Shown: positions 8,087-14,610, counted from the stretch's first letter. The stretch: 18,733 bases of DNA from Akkermansiaceae bacterium UBA6138 (GCA_002422425.1 DIVG01000059.1:1-18733); one strand, 5' to 3'. Made by a program: numbers and translations. The notes: generated by a model not told the origin, from the letters alone.

Positions 8087-8206
8087 GGGCGCACGAGGAA
8101 AAGACCGCGTGCCCGTGCCGGCGCGCCCTGCAAAATGAGGCTTAATTCCGTGCTATTCAAGCCTGGCCGTGTTTTGATGAAATTTTTCGTGAATAATTCA
8201 GGCTGG

Positions 8207-8736
8207 AAATCGCGTCTGCCGGCATAGAGCTTCGCTTCCGCCCGGTTTCTGCTAGGAAACCGGGCGGTCTTACACAGTGGTGCCGTGCCTGTATGGATCG
8301 GGGGCGGGGTCGGTCCTGGAATCTATAATTTGCGTCCCATCCTTCGCGGCGAAAAGGGCTCCCGCGTTCCCCCTGCGCCCGCTTCAACGCACCCGGGGAT
8401 TCGGCAAAAAGAGGAGCGGTAAAAAATTGAAAGCCGGTCCGCCATTTTTCACCGGCCATTTTCTTGCGGGGAGCATCAGGCTTTGGGAAGTGGCCGGGGC
8501 ATCGAGGATCGCTTCCAACATGATTACGTTGAGGGTGGGCGCGATGCCGTAGATGAGGCACGTCGACCTCAAGATCGCGCGGGGAGTGGCAGCCCGCGAA
8601 TCTTGAGGATGATGGCAAGCGCGGCGGGCGGGAGAAAGGGTTTCGGGAGCAGGGGGATTTGGAATTACAGGCCTTCCGTGCCCCCGAAACAGGTCGCGAG
8701 AACGGGGAGATTCTAAATTTTTGGACCGGGGCGACG
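8207..8736. other. Non-coding or decayed stretch
   Basis: About 530 bases with no gene I can support. Short open frames exist on both strands (for example minus strand 8384-8572), but none shows a recognisable domain, ribosome binding site or family pattern. The only clear structure is the hairpin at 8238-8267. The minus strand around 8500-8620 has a hydrophobic reading split between two frames, which may be the worn remains of a membrane protein gene; I could not identify it. Confidence 0.5.
8238..8267. repeat. Perfect 12-bp hairpin without an adjacent gene
   Basis: CCGCCCGGTTTC - TGCTAG - GAAACCGGGCGG: a perfect 12-bp stem and 6-base loop. It has terminator-like strength, but no T-run follows on either strand and no gene ends nearby, the closest being Fic 440 bp upstream. 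Confidence 0.6.
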
Positions 8737-8813
8737 CTGAAACGCCTCAGGATTCTCAACCTGACGCAGACCGACGCCTTGGCCGCGATCAAGCTCACTG
8801 CGGCGAGCGGCGG
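8737..8813 (+). pseudogene. Fragment of a vapC (PIN toxin) gene
   Basis: These 77 bases match 14357-14433 inside the intact vapC gene at 70 of 77 positions by eye, beginning with 32 identical bases. The reading is LKRLRILNLTQTDALAAIKL, equal to residues 76-95 of the toxin with two changes, continuing to about residue 100. The fragment contains none of the PIN active-site acids and no start, so it is a dead piece. Its right end (8795-8813) overlaps, in antisense, the last five codons and stop of the M56 peptidase gene, so it abuts or has replaced the natural end of that gene. Confidence 0.85.
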
Positions 8814-10144
8814 TAGTAGAAAACGAGGTCCTGGTCGGCGCGGTTCGAGTCATCCGTGTAGCGGGATTGCAGGCGGAACTCAAGCTGGCTGTTGTGCTTT
8901 GAGAGGGTATAGATCGATTCCTGAAAGCTCCCGTTGTGTGCGACGGAGATGGAATTGTTTTCCGAGAGAGCCGTTTCGAATTCTTCCGGTGTCAGGTGGA
9001 AGGAAGTGATGGTGGCTCCGTTGAGAATCCGAGGGGCGCCGGTGGCAGGCCAGATGCGGAGTTTGATTTCACCGCCCCACTCATAGATCTCAAGTTGCGC
9101 GGCAAAGCGGTTCCCAGCATCGGTTGGGCTCCACATCCCCATGAGGTCCTGTCGCTTTAGCGCCGCCTTGAGGTCTGGTGCTGCGATTCCCGTGACGAGA
9201 GCGATAAGGACGAGTGCCGACTGGAGGGCAAGGAGCGCCGAAGCGACCGGTGGTGATTGAAGTGATATCCTTTCGACTCGCTGGAGGCGACGGATGAGGC
9301 GACAGTTTTTTCGGACCAGAGAAGGCGAGGCAGTGGCGGTGGGAAGAAGGCCGAGGGCAACCCCGGCGACCGAGCGGCGGTAGGCATCGGGCCCCCCGCG
9401 GCGGGCTGCCTCGGCATCGCGGGCTTCCTCGCAGGCAACAAGATGACGTCCGGCGAGCCACCATGCGAGCGGGTGAAACCAGAGTATCGCCGTGAGGACG
9501 GACAGGAAAGGAAACCAGAAATGATCCCCGGCCCTGAGGTGCGCCGCTTCGTGCCGGAAAATGTGGATGAGTGTCTCATCAGAATCGGAGAGAAGCACGG
9601 CGGGAAGGACGAGCTTTCCATCGAGGGAGAGATGAGGGGAGACCGGTTCGGTGACGACGATAATCCCCTTCGACTTGACACCGAATTCCGCGCAGACCTC
9701 ATTCCAGATTCTGGCGGTGGATGCCGGGGGTGTCTCCGCGGAATAAAGGCGGAGTTGTTCTTTTGTCAGGATGAAGGCAAGCCGGAGAAAGAGAAGAGAG
9801 GCAATGCCGAGCCAGAGACCGGGAAACAGCCGGAAGGGAGGCGGCGGATTCGGAGAGGATGCGGTGCCGGTCTCGGGAGCGGGCGTGAGCGCGGCTGTTT
9901 TGGCAGCGAGCCCCGAGTCGGGTTTCGTCAGGACGCGGGCGGGGAACGGTGTCGCCTTCCAGCCCGGCACCTCGAGGCGAAGCCCGGTGAGGGGAGCGAG
10001 ACAGAGAAGGAGGCCACCGAGGAAGGCTCCCCTGATGAGCGCGATCCGCCAGGACGGTTCGGTTCGTTTCAGGGCAATGAGAATGAGAGCCGCCGCGAGA
10101 AAAAGAAGGGTCAGTCGGAAAACCGGGTTGTCGAGGAAGTCCAT
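8795..10144 (-). CDS. M56 (BlaR1/MecR1-type) membrane metallopeptidase with C-terminal sensor module
   Basis: Predicted membrane sensor-protease of 449 residues. Transmembrane segments lie near 9-25, 34-52, 104-123, 209-229 and 299-322. The zinc motif HEAAH is at 198-202, followed by the family's FHPLAWW (about 223-229) and the acidic EEARDAEA segment that supplies the third metal ligand. In BlaR1 the C-terminus is an extracellular penicillin-binding domain; here residues 336-446 instead form a GxW...YTDDSNR...F module also present twice in the secreted protein encoded upstream. By analogy, binding of a signal outside would activate the protease to remove the BlaI-like repressor. Start: ATG 10144 begins the conserved NPVFRL...L segment; an in-frame TTG at 10195 overlaps the upstream stop (TTGA) and is an alternative. 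The last five residues and the stop lie in antisense vapC-like DNA, so the end may be altered. Confidence 0.85.
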   Translation of the reverse strand: MDFLDNPVFRLTLLFLAAALILIALKRTEPSWRIALIRGAFLGGLLLCLAPLTGLRLEVPGWKATPFPARVLTKPDSGLAAKTAALTPAPETGTASSPNPPPPFRLFPGLWLGIASLLFLRLAFILTKEQLRLYSAETPPASTARIWNEVCAEFGVKSKGIIVVTEPVSPHLSLDGKLVLPAVLLSDSDETLIHIFRHEAAHLRAGDHFWFPFLSVLTAILWFHPLAWWLAGRHLVACEEARDAEAARRGGPDAYRRSVAGVALGLLPTATASPSLVRKNCRLIRRLQRVERISLQSPPVASALLALQSALVLIALVTGIAAPDLKAALKRQDLMGMWSPTDAGNRFAAQLEIYEWGGEIKLRIWPATGAPRILNGATITSFHLTPEEFETALSENNSISVAHNGSFQESIYTLSKHNSQLEFRLQSRYTDDSNRADQDLVFYYRRSPQ

Positions 10145-10191
10145 GTTATGGTGGTGATGTTTAAAATCCAGCGGTCCGACCGGGTGGTCCT

Positions 10192-11016
10192 TCAATCTGT
10201 CCAGGCCCCGCGAACGAATTCGTATTCGAACTCCTGATCCGGACGATTTGGGTCAGTGTGATCTGTTTCCGTGACGACGGTCAATCCATCCCGGTGAAGC
10301 TTCATCTTGTAGGTGACTTTCGCCCAGCCGAGATCCTCCGTCGCTTCGATGCGGCCCTTTGCGTCGGGGTCGCGCGCCTCGTCGCCCTCAAGAGGAAGGT
10401 GGATAGCGGTGCCGGGTCGCGTCGCGATTTTTGCACCCATGATGCCCCAGGTGCTCATCGCGACGGGTTCGAGATCGCGGATCGTGAGCTGGGCGATGCC
10501 CCGGGTGTTTTCGTCACGGTTTTTCCAGATCCCCAGCCAGCCGCTTTCGATGATTTCGCTCTCTTTGCCCGGGGCGAGGGCAAGGGCGTCTTCGTAGCGG
10601 CCGCGGAGAAAGTGGAGGTCATGCTTTCTCGTCCCGCGTCCGGAATCGTCGGTGTAGGCATCGGTCACGCGGATGTGAAGCCCTTCGTTTCGAAGGGAGA
10701 CCTCGTAGGTGGAGTTTTTGAAACCGGACTGCTGGTGCAGGGTGATCGGTTTCGAGCCCGGGGTGATCGAGGAAACCTCCTTCGCTGAGATTCGGCTTTT
10801 GACCAGGAGCGCTTCTGCTGCCATTTCGCCTCCGTTGACAGAACTCCATGAGCGCATCGCAAGGGTGCCGTTCTCGACCACGAACTCTACCTGCTTGAAG
10901 TAACCGGAGTCGAGCTCAAGAGCCCGCCAAGTGCCGGGAAGACCTTCGGCCCCGGAGGAGAGGGGAAGAAAAAGCGCGAGCAGCAGCGCGGGAATGAATG
11001 AGAGAGATATCTTCAT
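10192..11016 (-). CDS. Secreted protein with two copies of the M56-linked beta module
   Basis: A 274-residue protein of no family I can name. Residues 1-23 are a Sec signal peptide (MKISL, hydrophobic LLLALFLPL core, cleavage probable after SGA-E). Two related modules follow: 27-139 (from GTW to YTDDSGR...FLRG) and 161-270 (from GIW to HTDPNRPD...FVRG). Both alternate polar and hydrophobic residues as beta strands do, and both match the C-terminal module of the M56 peptidase downstream. ATG 11016 overlaps the repressor stop as ATGA, so translation is probably coupled. It is the middle gene of the repressor - secreted protein - peptidase operon. It may bind the same ligand as the peptidase or occupy its sensor module; both ideas are inference. 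A lipocalin-like fold is conceivable but not shown. Confidence 0.85.
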   Translation of the reverse strand: MKISLSFIPALLLALFLPLSSGAEGLPGTWRALELDSGYFKQVEFVVENGTLAMRSWSSVNGGEMAAEALLVKSRISAKEVSSITPGSKPITLHQQSGFKNSTYEVSLRNEGLHIRVTDAYTDDSGRGTRKHDLHFLRGRYEDALALAPGKESEIIESGWLGIWKNRDENTRGIAQLTIRDLEPVAMSTWGIMGAKIATRPGTAIHLPLEGDEARDPDAKGRIEATEDLGWAKVTYKMKLHRDGLTVVTETDHTDPNRPDQEFEYEFVRGAWTD

Positions 11017-11426
11017 GATTTTCGGGGGGTGGTTTTGGTGGTTTGTGATTGTCCGGCAAGTTCCCTGAGTTGCCGGATTTCTTCGTCGGTGAGGGAATCT
11101 TCCTGCATGAGCTGTGAGAGAAGCCCGACGCGGGAACCGGAACCGAAGAGACGCGCCAGTCCGGAGAGCATCTCACTCACGGCGGCTGACTTGGGTCTCC
11201 GGGAAAAATAGTGATACGCCTTTCCGCGCTTCACGCGATCAATGTCCCCGCGCCCGAGCAGGAGCGCGAGAACCGAGCGGAGCGTCGCGTTCTCGATGGG
11301 CCACTCGAATCGCGCTTCGAGTTCGGACGGCTTCAGGGCATCGTCAGCGTCCCAGAGGATCTGCATGATGTGCAACTGCGTCCTGTTGAAGTCAGGAATG
11401 GGAACTTTGCCGAGAGAGGATTTCAT
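11013..11426 (-). CDS. BlaI/MecI/CopY family transcriptional repressor
   Basis: A 137-residue winged-helix repressor. The family pattern is clear: LHIMQILWDADDALKPSEL (about 18-36), then the recognition region IENATLRSVLALLLGRGDIDR and the wing RGKAYHYFSRR (about 68-78), followed by a helical dimerisation part to about 124 and a polar tail. In the family such dimers bind TGTGA-like palindromes and are inactivated when a BlaR1/MecR1-type peptidase triggers their cleavage. Here two such palindromes lie directly upstream, the nearer only 5 bases from the ATG, and the M56 peptidase is the third gene of the same operon, so autoregulation is very likely. No Shine-Dalgarno precedes the ATG at 11426. 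It is the first gene of the operon and overlaps the next by 4 bases. Confidence 0.95.
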   Translation of the reverse strand: MKSSLGKVPIPDFNRTQLHIMQILWDADDALKPSELEARFEWPIENATLRSVLALLLGRGDIDRVKRGKAYHYFSRRPKSAAVSEMLSGLARLFGSGSRVGLLSQLMQEDSLTDEEIRQLRELAGQSQTTKTTPRKS

Positions 11427-11431
11427 CTAAG

Positions 11432-11446
11432 TGTGAGAAAATCACA
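11432..11446. promoter_or_regulatory. Operator 1 for the BlaI-type repressor
   Basis: TGTGA-GAAAA-TCACA, a 15-bp dyad with perfect 5-base arms, 5 bases upstream of the repressor start codon. A second copy with the same architecture lies 41 bp further upstream. Binding here would block both initiation of transcription and access to the start region. Confidence 0.8.
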
Positions 11447-11472
11447 GATGGCATGATGATTCAAGAATAAAG

Positions 11473-11487
11473 TGTGAAAAAATCACA
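11473..11487. promoter_or_regulatory. Operator 2 for the BlaI-type repressor
   Basis: TGTGA-AAAAA-TCACA, matching operator 1 in both arms. The centre-to-centre distance of 41 bp is close to four helical turns, so two repressor dimers would sit on the same face of the DNA, as on bla and mec operators. The repressor operon promoter should lie between or across the two sites; I could not place its boxes with confidence. Confidence 0.8.
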
Positions 11488-11724
11488 GAAAGAGCCCGGT
11501 GACCGCAGCCGGGAGGCAACCCGCATGCGTCCATTCCCACCAATAACGACCAACTCACTTAACGCTCAAATTCGTCCCGCAAATACTCCGCATCATCGCG
11601 AACATCCTGCGCCACTCCGTTCGGGTGCCTTCGATGTGGACCCGGGCGTCGTGCCAGCCGATGTCGCGCATCGCGTAGCGCATTTTAGCGAGGCCGGTGC
11701 CCTCTCGCTTCCTCGTAAATTGGT
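11488..11724. other. Gene-free spacer before the oxidoreductase
   Basis: Together with the operators this makes a 335-bp gap between the repressor and the oxidoreductase. The minus strand holds a 42-codon open frame (11555-11683) and, in another frame, a polar reading ending DDAEYLRDEFER. Either might be a worn gene end, but neither can be tied to a family. Confidence 0.4.
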
Positions 11725-11754
11725 TTGGCCATTAGTCCTCCCCGCTCTTAGAAT
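11725..11754 (+). promoter_or_regulatory. Candidate promoter of the oxidoreductase gene
   Basis: TTGGCC (11725-11730) and TAGAAT (11749-11754) are separated by 18 bases and would act as -35 and -10 boxes. Transcription would begin within a base or two of ATG 11762, giving a leaderless or nearly leaderless mRNA, which would explain the lack of a Shine-Dalgarno sequence. The -35 match is weak. Confidence 0.35.
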
Positions 11755-11761
11755 CGCCGCC

Positions 11762-12754
11762 ATGAAAGTCGCTTTTGTCGCCCGCTATGGCCCTCCCGAG
11801 GTGGTCGAGTTCCGCGAGGTGCCCACGCCGTCGCCCGGAGCCGGAGAAGTGCGCGTCCGAGTCCTTGCGACGGCGGTGACGGCAGCCGATTGGCGGATCC
11901 GCAGCGGCGTCTTGCCGCGCGGTTTCGGCGTGCTACGGGGCCCTGCCCTCGGATTCGGCGGTCCGCGAAAGGCTGTCCTCGGAACCGACGCGGCGGGTCT
12001 CATCGATGCGGTCGGCCCGGGTGTGACCAGGTTCCAGGTCGGTGATCCGGTGCTCGCTTTCCCCGGCATCGCCATGGGCGGCCATGCGGAGTTTCTTGTG
12101 ATCCGCGAGGATGGGTGCGTGGTGCCCAAGCCCGCAAACCTCACCTTCGAGGAGGCCGCGGCGCTTCCCTTCGGGGGCATGACCGCGCTCGATTTTCTCC
12201 GACGCGGCGAGGTGAAGGCGGGCGAACGCGTCCTCGTCAACGGCGCCTCGGGCAACGTCGGATCGGCCGCCGTGCAGCTCGCGAAACACCTCGGAGCGCA
12301 CGTCACGGGGGTGTGCAGCGCCACGAATGCCTCACTCGTTCGGTCGCTCGGCGCGGACGAGGTGATCGATTACGCCTCCCGCGACTTCGCCTCCGGAGGA
12401 GCGCCCTTTGACGTCGTCATTGATTGTGTGGGAAATGCGCCCTATTCCCGGGTGAAGGGAGTCCTCGCGCCTCGCGGACGATTGCTCGCCGTGCTTGCTG
12501 ATCTTCCCGCCATGCTCGGTGCCGTCTTTGCCGGACGCATGAGATCGCATCGCGTCATCGCCGGTCCCGCCGCGGAGAAAGGCGAGGATTTGATGGCGGT
12601 GGCTGAGCTGGCAGAAGAGGGAACCTTACGCCCCGTGATGGACCGATGCTTCGCCTTTGAGGAGATCGTCGATGCCTATCGACTTGTGGACTCGGGGAGG
12701 AAGAAGGGAAGTGTTGTTCTGGTGCTGGATCCCCGCGCGGGGTTTAGGGGGTAG
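11762..12754 (+). CDS. NAD(P)-dependent MDR oxidoreductase (quinone oxidoreductase-like)
   Basis: A 330-residue medium-chain dehydrogenase/reductase, the normal length for zinc-free quinone oxidoreductase-like members. The N-terminal GroES-like domain opens MKVAFVARYGPPEVVEFREV and carries the family's GTDAAGLIDAVGPGV (about 74-88). The Rossmann nucleotide loop is NGASGNVGSAAVQLAK at 160-175, followed by LGADEVIDY (about 196-204) and the closing EEIVDAYRLVDSGRKKGSVVL. No structural-zinc cysteine cluster is visible, so the zinc-less branch is favoured; the substrate cannot be read from sequence. ATG 11762 was chosen because the upstream in-frame extension to 11474 runs through the repressor operators and lacks family similarity. 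Its 3' end (from 12593) is duplicated at 13623-13787. Confidence 0.92.
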   Translation: MKVAFVARYGPPEVVEFREVPTPSPGAGEVRVRVLATAVTAADWRIRSGVLPRGFGVLRGPALGFGGPRKAVLGTDAAGLIDAVGPGVTRFQVGDPVLAFPGIAMGGHAEFLVIREDGCVVPKPANLTFEEAAALPFGGMTALDFLRRGEVKAGERVLVNGASGNVGSAAVQLAKHLGAHVTGVCSATNASLVRSLGADEVIDYASRDFASGGAPFDVVIDCVGNAPYSRVKGVLAPRGRLLAVLADLPAMLGAVFAGRMRSHRVIAGPAAEKGEDLMAVAELAEEGTLRPVMDRCFAFEEIVDAYRLVDSGRKKGSVVLVLDPRAGFRG

Positions 12755-12876
12755 AGGGTAGTGTCGTTTTTCGGGAGTAGGGGCATCCGAAAATCGGGGG
12801 CTTCGGTGAATTCTGAAACGGGTGGTCCCGGTTGGGAGCCCGGGAGTCTAAAGTAATGATGGCAAGATCGGGACGG

Positions 12877-13206
12877 CTAAGGAAGAACGAGGTAGGCCTT
12901 GGATGGATGCTTGATGAAGTCTTTCACACGACCGGAACGGTCGAGCAGTGCGGTGGCGGTTTGGGCGACCGAACAGTTGCCCAACGTCAGATGGATGACC
13001 TTCGGCGGGTGGCCGACGAGGGTGCTGCGCTGGTAGAAGTCCTTGTCCTTGGTCACGATGGCGTATCCGTTCTTCTTAGCGTATTCCCAAACGCAGGTGT
13101 CGCTGTCGCCGGCCATCCCGAGAGTATCAACATGAACGACCATTCCAAACTCGGTCCCGAGTATTCCGGCCAGCTTCGGAGAGAGGTTTTGATCGAGAAG
13201 CAGCAT
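12877..13206 (-). CDS. DUF5615 PIN-like protein, probable toxin
   Basis: A 109-residue PIN-like protein. The opening LLLDQNLSP is the DUF5615 signature, with Asp5 in the first acidic position. MAGDSDTCVWEYA (32-44) and VTKDKDF (51-57) supply the further acids expected of a Mut7-C/PIN-type nuclease site. Start: ATG 13206 shares its A with the TGA of the DUF433 gene (TGATG), indicating translational coupling; longer upstream readings are a shadow of that gene. DUF433/DUF5615 pairs are regarded as a type II toxin-antitoxin-like module, with this as the toxin. RNase activity is family inference, not shown. Confidence 0.88.
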   Translation of the reverse strand: MLLLDQNLSPKLAGILGTEFGMVVHVDTLGMAGDSDTCVWEYAKKNGYAIVTKDKDFYQRSTLVGHPPKVIHLTLGNCSVAQTATALLDRSGRVKDFIKHPSKAYLVLP

Positions 13207-13436
13207 CAAGAGGCGGGAAGGCTGAGATGCTGCTCGCGGTGCGCGGCGAAGGCGAGGGCGGCGGTGATGTCCTCGTTCTCGAGGTACGGGAAGTCCTCGA
13301 GGATCTGCTCGCGGTTCATGCCGCCAGCAAGGTATTCGAGGATGTCGCCGACGGTGATGCGCATTCCGCGGATGCACGGCTGGCCGCTGCGCTGGTCGGG
13401 TACGATGGTGATTCGTTCTCGGTAGTCCATGGGCAT
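13206..13436 (-). CDS. DUF433 protein, probable antitoxin
   Basis: Small helix-turn-helix protein partnering the DUF5615 gene. The diagnostic run RITIVPDQRSGQPCIRG (about 8-24) is followed by MRITVGDILEYLAGGMNREQILEDFP and a closing helix ENEDITAALAFAA. Starts are possible at 13454 (GTG), 13436 (ATG) and 13430 (ATG). 13436 is shown because GGAAG at about 13445-13449 lies upstream of it, though at long spacing; the conserved part begins at MDYRERI (13430). It is first in a two-gene operon and probably binds its own promoter and the toxin. The pair lies between the oxidoreductase gene and the duplicated end of that gene. Confidence 0.85.
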   Translation of the reverse strand: MPMDYRERITIVPDQRSGQPCIRGMRITVGDILEYLAGGMNREQILEDFPYLENEDITAALAFAAHREQHLSLPAS

Positions 13437-13622
13437 GATTTTAAGCGCTTCCACCGTTTCCGGTGAGGTCGTTGTTCGCCTTCAATCTACGCGCATCGGG
13501 ACGCTGCGCAAGGGAGGCGGGGGTCGGCCTCACCAAGTCGGCGTTTGAAAGGCCTCGCACCGGCCCGGGAAGACGGGGAAATTCACGGCAGACTTCGATC
13601 CAGTCGGGCAGAGCAACCGCCC

Positions 13623-13787
13623 ATGGCGGTAGCCGAGCTCGCCGCACAGGGAAAGTTGCGCCCTGTGATCGACCGGTGCTTCGCCTTTGAGGAGATCGTT
13701 GATGCGTATCGCCTTGTTGACTCAGGGAGGAAGAGGGGAAGTTTTGTTTTGTCGTTGGATTCTCGGGCGGGGTTTTTAGATTCTTAA
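13623..13787 (+). pseudogene. Duplicated 3' end of the MDR oxidoreductase gene
   Basis: The reading MAVAELAAQGKLRPVIDRC...DSRAGFLDS matches the last 53 residues of the oxidoreductase at 11762-12754 with roughly ten changes and its own stop at 13787. DNA similarity starts abruptly at the shared ATGGCGGT (13623 versus 12593). The GroES and Rossmann parts are absent, so this 54-codon piece cannot be an enzyme. The preceding 165 bases (13455-13622) show no gene and no continued similarity. Divergence of this size suggests an old duplication or a remnant of a second related gene, not an assembly artefact. Confidence 0.85.
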
Positions 13788-13838
13788 AGTGACCCGCGCC
13801 GGCGTCGCGCCGGGTGAAACACTTTTCCGGTTGCGTGG

Positions 13839-13860
13839 AATGGTAATTAAAATTACCATT
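13839..13860. promoter_or_regulatory. Palindromic operator of the vapBC pair
   Basis: AATGGTAATT and AATTACCATT form perfect 10-base arms around a 2-base centre, ending 5 bases before the antitoxin ATG at 13866. The half-site ATTACCATT recurs inside the gene at 13872-13880. TAAAAT at 13848-13853 within the palindrome could be the -10 box. This is the expected place and form for an autoregulatory site bound by the AbrB-type antitoxin. Confidence 0.75.
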
Positions 13861-13865
13861 TTGGT

Positions 13866-14135
13866 ATGAGCATTACCATTGACAAGGCGGGGCGCATTGT
13901 CGTTCCGAAGGCCCTGAGGGAGCGGTATTCGCTGGTTCCCGGGGCGGAGCTTGATGTCGAAGGAACGGCGGACGGCATTCGGCTCCGGCTGCGGGGAGGG
14001 GCTCCGGCGTTTGTGGAGAAAGACGGGATCCTCGTGCATCATGGGCCGACCGTGGCTGCGGGGATCGATGTGGCGGAGTTTATCAACCGCCAGCGCGACG
14101 GGCGGGCGCTGGAAAAAGGGAATTCATCGACATGA
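13866..14135 (+). CDS. vapB: AbrB/SpoVT-type antitoxin (VapB-like)
   Basis: An 89-residue antitoxin. Residues 1-45 form the swapped-hairpin DNA-binding domain with the typical ITIDKAGRIVVPKALRERYSLVPGAELDV sequence split into strand, PKALR helix and second strand. The C-terminal 40 residues are the toxin-binding tail, with hydrophobic residues such as VEKDGILVHH. Its TGA overlaps the toxin ATG (ATGA). The operator directly upstream supports autoregulation. No Shine-Dalgarno is visible and the leader is very short, perhaps absent. Confidence 0.93.
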   Translation: MSITIDKAGRIVVPKALRERYSLVPGAELDVEGTADGIRLRLRGGAPAFVEKDGILVHHGPTVAAGIDVAEFINRQRDGRALEKGNSST

Positions 14136-14563
14136 AGGTGTTTTTCGACACCTCGGTGCTGGTTCCTGCGGTGACGGATCAGTTGCCGAACCATCCGGCG
14201 GCGCTCGCCTGCCTCGTGGCGCGGTTGAAGGAGCGCGGTGCGGAGGTGATGACGAGTGCCCACGCGCTGACCGAGTGTTATGCCACGCTGACGGCGCTGC
14301 CCTTGCCGCGCCGCATCACCGGACCCGAGGCGGTGCAGCTCATCGAAACCAATTTCCTGAAACGCCTCAGGATTCTCAACCTGACGCAAGCCGACACCCT
14401 GGCCGCGATCAAGCTGACGGCAGCGAGCGGCGGCATCAGCGGGCGGGTTTACGACGCGCTGCATGTCGTCGCGGCACGCAAGGCGGGCTGCACACGAATT
14501 TACACCTACAATCTCGACCATTTCCGCTCGCTCGCGTCGGACATGGAAATCACTGCTCCTTGA
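14132..14563 (+). CDS. vapC: PIN domain toxin (VapC-like)
   Basis: A 143-residue PIN-domain ribonuclease, toxin of the pair. Active-site acids are Asp6 (VFFDTSVLVPA), Glu48 (HALTECYATLT), Asp108 (GRVYDALHVVAA) and Asp129 (YTYNLDHF), all present. It overlaps the antitoxin by 4 bases. VapC toxins cut tRNA or rRNA; the target here is unknown. Residues 76-100 are duplicated as a gene fragment at 8737-8813, 91% identical at DNA level, showing that a second copy of this family once existed nearby. Confidence 0.94.
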   Translation: MKVFFDTSVLVPAVTDQLPNHPAALACLVARLKERGAEVMTSAHALTECYATLTALPLPRRITGPEAVQLIETNFLKRLRILNLTQADTLAAIKLTAASGGISGRVYDALHVVAARKAGCTRIYTYNLDHFRSLASDMEITAP

Positions 14564-14572
14564 TTTCATCCT

Positions 14573-14610
14573 GCCACTCAAAGTGGCGTTCGCCCGGACG
14601 CTCAGCGAAC
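14573..14610 (+). terminator. Possible terminator after vapC
   Basis: Two adjacent hairpins follow the toxin stop: GCCACT-CAA-AGTGGC (14573-14587) and GTTCGC...GCGAAC (14588-14610). No T-run follows, so factor-independent termination is uncertain. Confidence 0.3.

Larger units (their letters stand above)
7816..8206. repeat. About 390-bp element with imperfect inverted-repeat arms
   Basis: The stretch just after the Fic gene begins with an arm (about 7816-7920) that reappears inverted at 8141-8206. Read on the minus strand, the left arm starts CTTAATCCCATGCCATTCA and the right arm on the plus strand starts CTTAATTCCGTGCTATTCA. Both then share TTTTGAyGAAA followed by a CGTGAATAA/ACGAATAA block. 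The left arm has about 40 additional bases in its middle. Between the arms are several hairpins (7966-7985, 8001-8086). No coding capacity is evident. The layout resembles a MITE or a REP-type non-autonomous element, but no transposase end or target duplication was identified. Confidence 0.6.

Noticed and set aside
8238..8267. Intrinsic terminator
   Set aside because: The stem is perfect but no T-run follows on either strand and no gene ends close by; kept only as a hairpin.
8157..8798. 213-codon minus-strand open frame in the gene-free kilobase
   Set aside because: It runs through the vapC fragment in antisense, the 12-bp hairpin and the right arm of the inverted-repeat element, and shows no domain.
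9443..10237. 264-codon open frame antisense to the M56 peptidase
   Set aside because: Low-complexity Arg/Glu/Gly translation opposite a gene with the HEAAH motif and membrane segments.
11555..11683. 42-codon minus-strand open frame between the repressor and the oxidoreductase
   Set aside because: No ribosome binding site or recognisable family; a competing frame looks equally protein-like, so it is at best a worn remnant.
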